27,321 bases of DNA from CAZBWP01 sp964630265 (GTDB taxonomy: Bacteria; Pseudomonadota; Alphaproteobacteria; Rhodospirillales; Defluviicoccaceae). The notes under the pieces were generated by a model. That model was not told the origin of the DNA. It did no database searches and was given only the letters and a program-made list of their open reading frames with translations. The position numbers and the translations under genes were made by a program. The first letter of the stretch is position 1. Each line of letters begins with the position of its first letter. Of the stretch, positions 24,007 to 27,321 are shown piece after piece. The stretch is from positions 1 through 27,321 of the forward strand of contig CAZVRW010000042.1 in assembly GCA_964630265.1 (NCBI GenBank), given 5' to 3'.

Positions 24007-25202
24007 CCATCCCGGTCGAGGGTTTCCAGCAAAACGGCCTTCGAAATGACACCCAGATAGCGGTTCTCCTCGTCGACCACGGGCAGGCCGCAGGGCGCTT
24101 CAGCGACGCAGCCGAGCAGATTGCCGACCAGCGTATCCCGTGTCACCGGCTCGACCGTCGTCAAGAAGGCGTCGCCCAGCCGGGGCTCGCTCCGGCGCAG
24201 TTGCTCCTCCAGAGAATCCTCGGACACGACACCGTGAAAGTGCCGGTTCTTGTCGATGACGTAGCCGAACGGCCGATCATGTTTGTGCAGGCGCTGCAGG
24301 GCCGCGCGGACACCGGTTCCCTCGCGTTGAATCACCGTCACTTGGTCTTTGCGGGCGACCTCGCCCGCGGTCAGCACGTTCGAGACGTCGACGCCCCGGA
24401 AGAACGACCGGACGTAATCGTCGGCCGGGTTCTTGAGAATCTCCTCGGGCGTGTCGACCTGCACGACGCGCCCCCCTTCCATGATCGCGATGCGGTCGCC
24501 GATCCGCATGGCCTCGTCCAGATCGTGGGAGATGAAGATCACCGTGCGTTGGCTCTCCTCCTGCAGCTTCATGAGTTCATCCTGCATCTCCGTGCGGATC
24601 AGCGGATCGAGCGCGGAGAAGGCCTCGTCCATCAGCATCACCGATGGATCGTTGGCGAGGGCCCGCGCCAGACCGACGCGCTGTTGCATGCCACCCGAGA
24701 GTTCGTTGGGATAGGAGCCGGCCCAGGCCAGCAGCCCGACCTGGTCGAGGGCGGCGCGAGCGCGCTCCAGCCGTTTCTCCTTGGCGATGCCAGCCAATTC
24801 CAGGCCGAACGCGGCGTTCTCGACCACCGTCAGGTGCGGCATCAGGGCGAACGACTGAAACACCATGCTGACGCTCTTGCGGCGCAGATCCAGGATCTCC
24901 GCGTTCGTCATCCGCGCGATGTCGCGGCCGTCGATCTCGATGCTGCCGGATGTCGGCTCGATCAGGCGGTTGAGCAACCGCACCAACGTGGACTTACCCG
25001 AGCCAGACAAGCCCATGACAACGAAGACTTCCCCGCTGCAGACGGTGAAATTGGCGTCACAAACACCGATCGTTTGCCCCGTCCTGTCAAATATTTCATC
25101 TTTATTCAAGCCATCACGATACAAATCGATGGCGCCTTGAGGATTGCCGCCAAAGACCTTGAAGAGATTTTTCACGACGACTTTTTCAGTTGCCTCGGAC
25201 AC
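24003..25202 (-). CDS. proV: Glycine betaine/L-proline ABC transporter, ATPase ProV
   Basis: The ATPase subunit of the osmoprotectant importer, about 399 residues. It has Walker A GLSGSGKS (about residues 64-71), Q-loop FQSF, signature LSGGMQQR and Walker B MLMDEAFSALDP, then a C-terminal CBS-domain pair (about 280-399) that in relatives senses ionic strength. The N-terminal ProV extension (LYRDGLNKDEIFDRTGQTIG) is present. I choose GTG 25202 because AAGGA sits 6 bases upstream; the in-frame GTG at 25208 is only 2 bases from it. It is first in the proVWX operon, under a promoter candidate at 25263-25290. Confidence 0.95.
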   Translation of the reverse strand: MSEATEKVVVKNLFKVFGGNPQGAIDLYRDGLNKDEIFDRTGQTIGVCDANFTVCSGEVFVVMGLSGSGKSTLVRLLNRLIEPTSGSIEIDGRDIARMTNAEILDLRRKSVSMVFQSFALMPHLTVVENAAFGLELAGIAKEKRLERARAALDQVGLLAWAGSYPNELSGGMQQRVGLARALANDPSVMLMDEAFSALDPLIRTEMQDELMKLQEESQRTVIFISHDLDEAMRIGDRIAIMEGGRVVQVDTPEEILKNPADDYVRSFFRGVDVSNVLTAGEVARKDQVTVIQREGTGVRAALQRLHKHDRPFGYVIDKNRHFHGVVSEDSLEEQLRRSEPRLGDAFLTTVEPVTRDTLVGNLLGCVAEAPCGLPVVDEENRYLGVISKAVLLETLDRDG

Positions 25203-25262
25203 ACACACGATCCTTCGCTTTTTGTTCCGCGAATGTACCAGTTTGAGCGGGGTGGATGACCA

Positions 25263-25290
25263 TGTCTAACCAATATGACCGGCATGTCAA
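25263..25290 (-). promoter_or_regulatory. Probable promoter of proVWX
   Basis: On the minus strand a perfect TTGACA (25290-25285) is followed after 16 bp by TAGACA (25268-25263), about 60 bp upstream of the proV start. The -10 match is only moderate, which would suit a regulated osmotic promoter. Confidence 0.5.
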
Positions 25291-25300
25291 GCGACAGGCG

Positions 25301-25315
25301 GGTGACGTCGTCACC
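25301..25315. promoter_or_regulatory. Candidate operator upstream of the proV promoter
   Basis: GGTGAC-GTC-GTCACC is an inverted repeat with 6-bp arms and a 3-bp centre, 10 bp upstream of the -35 box. It is a possible regulator site; the binding protein is unknown. Confidence 0.3.
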
Positions 25316-25389
25316 TCCAATCCTTATTGATTTCTGGGGTGATTGGGCTCCCGAAGGCTCAGAACGGCTCGGGATCTGTCGGAATTCAT

Positions 25390-25414
25390 GCGGCGCTGTG
25401 ACCCCGAGCGCCGC
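25390..25414 (-). terminator. Weak hairpin after the uup gene
   Basis: GCGGCGCT (25390-25397) and AGCGCCGC (25407-25414) form an 8-bp stem with a 9-base loop, 23 bp after the uup stop. No T tract is present. Confidence 0.3.
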
Positions 25415-25436
25415 CGCCCGCGCCCGCCGGCCTCGC

Positions 25437-27257
25437 TTATCGCCCCTGCAGCTCCTCGTGCAGCAGCTCCAGGGCGAGCCATTCGTCTTCGGTCTTGGCG
25501 AGCTCGGTGGTGGCGTCGTCGAGGCGGGCGGCGGCCGCGGCGAAGGCGTCGCGGTCGCGGGCATAGAGCTCGGGGTCGGCGAGCACCGTCCGCATGCGGG
25601 CGATCTCCGTCTCCAACTCGGCCATCCGAAGCGGCAGGGTCTTTCGCGCGTGCATCTCCTTGAACGAAAGCTTGCGCTTCGGTGCGGCGGCCGGCTCGAC
25701 CGGCTCGGGCGCTTCGGTCTTCGCGCGTGGCACCCTTGCGGAGGCGCGTGGCGCGGCGGCCGGAGCCGGCCGGCGCTGGCGGGTCATGTCGGTGTAGCCC
25801 CCGGCATACTCGGTCCAGCGGCCGTCGCCGTTCGAGGCGATCACCGAGGTGACGACACGGTCGAGGAAGTCGCGGTCGTGACTGACGAGGAGAACGGTGC
25901 CGGCGTAGTCGGCCAGGATCTCCTGGAACAGATCGAGCGTTTCCAAGTCGAGATCGTTGGTCGGCTCGTCAAGGACGAGGAGATTGGACGGGCGAGCGAG
26001 CGCCCGCGCCAGCATCAGCCGGCCACGCTCGCCGCCGGACAACGCGCCGATGGGCTGACGCGCCTGCTCAGGGGCAAAGAGGAAGTCCGTCATGTAGCCG
26101 ACGACATGCCGCGGCCGACCGGCGACGAACACCGTGTCGCCGCCGCCGCCGGTCAGCGCGTCCCAGAGGCTCACGTCGGGATCGAGGCTTTCCCGCTGCT
26201 GATCGAGGGTCACCACTTCCAGGTTGGTGCCGAGGCGGATGCTGCCGCTATCGGGGGCGAGGGCGCCGGTGAGCAGGTTGAGCAGGGTCGTCTTGCCGGC
26301 GCCGTTGGGGCCGACGATACCGACCCGGTCGCCGCGGAGAATGCGGACCGTCAGCTCTGAGATCACCGGCCGGCCGCCGAACGACTTGCTGATGCCCTCG
26401 GCTTCGGCGACCAACTTGCCGGAGGCCGCGGCTTGCGCGAGGGTCATCTTGACGGAGCCGGCCTCGCGGCGTTCCTCGCGGTGCTGCCGGCGCAAGGTTT
26501 CGAGGGCCCGCAGCCTGCCTTGGTTGCGCTTGCGCCGGGCGGTGACGCCGCCGTGATGGAGCCAGTCGGTCTCGGCGGCGATCTTGCGGTCGCGCTTGTG
26601 GCGGTCCGCCTCCTCCTTCTCGAGGAGGTCGTCGCGCCAGTCCTCGAACTCGCGGAAGTTGCGGTCGAGCCGTCGGACGGCACCGCGGCTGATCCACAGC
26701 GTCGCGCGCGACAGGTCTTCCAGAAAGCGCCGGTCGTGGCTGATGGTGATCAGGGCCGAGCGGCCGCCCGCCAGCGTCGTCTCCAGCCATTCGATGGTGG
26801 TGAGATCGAGATGGTTGGTCGGCTCGTCGAGCAGCAGGATGTCGGGCTCGGGCGCGAGGACGCGGGCGAGGGCGCCGCGCCGCGCCTCGCCGCCCGAGAG
26901 CTCGGCCGGATTCGCGCCGCCTTCAAGGCCGAGCTGTTCGAGCAGATAGCGGGCCCGGTGCGGATCGTCGCCGGGCGCGAGCCCGGCTTCCACATAGGCG
27001 AGCGTCGTCTCGTGCCCGGCAAGGTTCGGTTCCTGCGGCAGATATCGGATGGTGGCGCCCGGCTGGACGAAGCGCTCGCCGCGGTCGGGCTTGATCAGCC
27101 CCGCGGCGACCTTGAGCAGCGTCGACTTGCCCGAGCCGTTGCGCCCGACCAGACACAACCGGTCGCCCACGGCGACGGACATCTCGACCCCGTCGAGCAG
27201 CGGCTCGCCGCCGAAAGTGACGAGGATGTCGGTGAGCTGGAGAAGCGGAGGCGCCAT
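25437..27257 (-). CDS. uup: ABC-F ATPase of the Uup type
   Basis: A 606-residue soluble protein with two ATP-binding cassettes in one chain and no membrane segments, typical of ABC-F proteins that act on ribosomes. Cassette 1 has GRNGSGKST (38-46), LSGGE (120-124) and LLLDEPTNHLDL. Cassette 2 has GPNGAGKTT (316-324), LSGGE (406-410) and LVLDEPTNDLDL. The charged linker between them (about 200-280) is the P-site tRNA-interacting region in relatives. After cassette 2 come a Pro/Ala-rich linker (about 495-527) and a C-terminal coiled coil (about 540-604), the hallmark of Uup, which in E. coli also binds DNA and affects transposon excision. It starts at ATG 27257. Confidence 0.93.
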   Translation of the reverse strand: MAPPLLQLTDILVTFGGEPLLDGVEMSVAVGDRLCLVGRNGSGKSTLLKVAAGLIKPDRGERFVQPGATIRYLPQEPNLAGHETTLAYVEAGLAPGDDPHRARYLLEQLGLEGGANPAELSGGEARRGALARVLAPEPDILLLDEPTNHLDLTTIEWLETTLAGGRSALITISHDRRFLEDLSRATLWISRGAVRRLDRNFREFEDWRDDLLEKEEADRHKRDRKIAAETDWLHHGGVTARRKRNQGRLRALETLRRQHREERREAGSVKMTLAQAAASGKLVAEAEGISKSFGGRPVISELTVRILRGDRVGIVGPNGAGKTTLLNLLTGALAPDSGSIRLGTNLEVVTLDQQRESLDPDVSLWDALTGGGGDTVFVAGRPRHVVGYMTDFLFAPEQARQPIGALSGGERGRLMLARALARPSNLLVLDEPTNDLDLETLDLFQEILADYAGTVLLVSHDRDFLDRVVTSVIASNGDGRWTEYAGGYTDMTRQRRPAPAAAPRASARVPRAKTEAPEPVEPAAAPKRKLSFKEMHARKTLPLRMAELETEIARMRTVLADPELYARDRDAFAAAAARLDDATTELAKTEDEWLALELLHEELQGR

Positions 27258-27321
27258 GCTCCGCGCATCTAATTCCCCGGCGCGGGCAACGCAAGCGGAC
27301 GATTGCGCGGCATCGGCTCAG

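Noticed and set aside
22855..25259. Long plus-strand frames opposite proW and proV
   Set aside because: They lie opposite membrane and ATPase genes with complete motifs and have no recognisable domains.

Overview
The window looks like chromosomal DNA of a high-GC alphaproteobacterium. A Rhodospirillales-like host is my inference, from the GC-rich codon use and the DUF3141 / MaoC-Pta / AckA / FabI neighbourhood, which I recall mainly from alphaproteobacteria; no rRNA or marker gene is present to prove it. There are 19 intact protein genes, one broken Fic-like gene at the left edge and one tRNA-Val. I see no insertion sequence, prophage, integrase or CRISPR array.

Layout. 1-492: 3' part of a Fic-like gene on the plus strand with an apparent one-base frameshift. 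547-3680 (minus): a CPA1 Na+/H+ antiporter translationally coupled to a lone PstS-like phosphate-binding lipoprotein. 4031-10515 (minus): class III polyhydroxyalkanoate (PHA) synthase genes phaC and phaE, a large DUF3141 alpha/beta-hydrolase related to PHA synthases, and a membrane-anchored TAXI-type binding protein. 10914-14428 (plus, divergent): a MaoC-Pta fusion, acetate kinase and FabI enoyl-ACP reductase. 14782-16323 (minus): a GNAT acetyltransferase and an N-formylglutamate amidohydrolase. 16472-16546: tRNA-Val(GAC). 16578-17699 (minus): a probable baeRF-family protein. 18025-18435 (minus): a small secreted protein, preceded by four 17-bp tandem repeats. 19058-21199 (plus): a small membrane protein and a two-RCK potassium channel. 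21399-21602 (plus): a small zinc-ribbon protein. 21815-25202 (minus): the proVWX glycine betaine/proline ABC transporter. 25437-27257 (minus): Uup-type ABC-F ATPase.

How the genes work together. The centre (4-14.4 kb) is a carbon-storage and acyl-CoA region: PhaC-PhaE polymerise (R)-3-hydroxyacyl-CoA, while Pta and AckA interconvert acyl-CoA, acyl-phosphate and acid plus ATP. The DUF3141 protein keeps the same Cys-Asp-His arrangement as PhaC. The hydratase half of the MaoC-Pta fusion has lost the Asp and His of its active-site motif, which is the most unexpected point in the window. The flanks carry ion and osmotic homeostasis functions (Na+/H+ antiporter, K+ channel, betaine uptake).

No phaA, phaB, phaP, phaR or phaZ, no pstCAB, and no TRAP membrane subunits are visible here, so several genes must depend on partners elsewhere in the genome.
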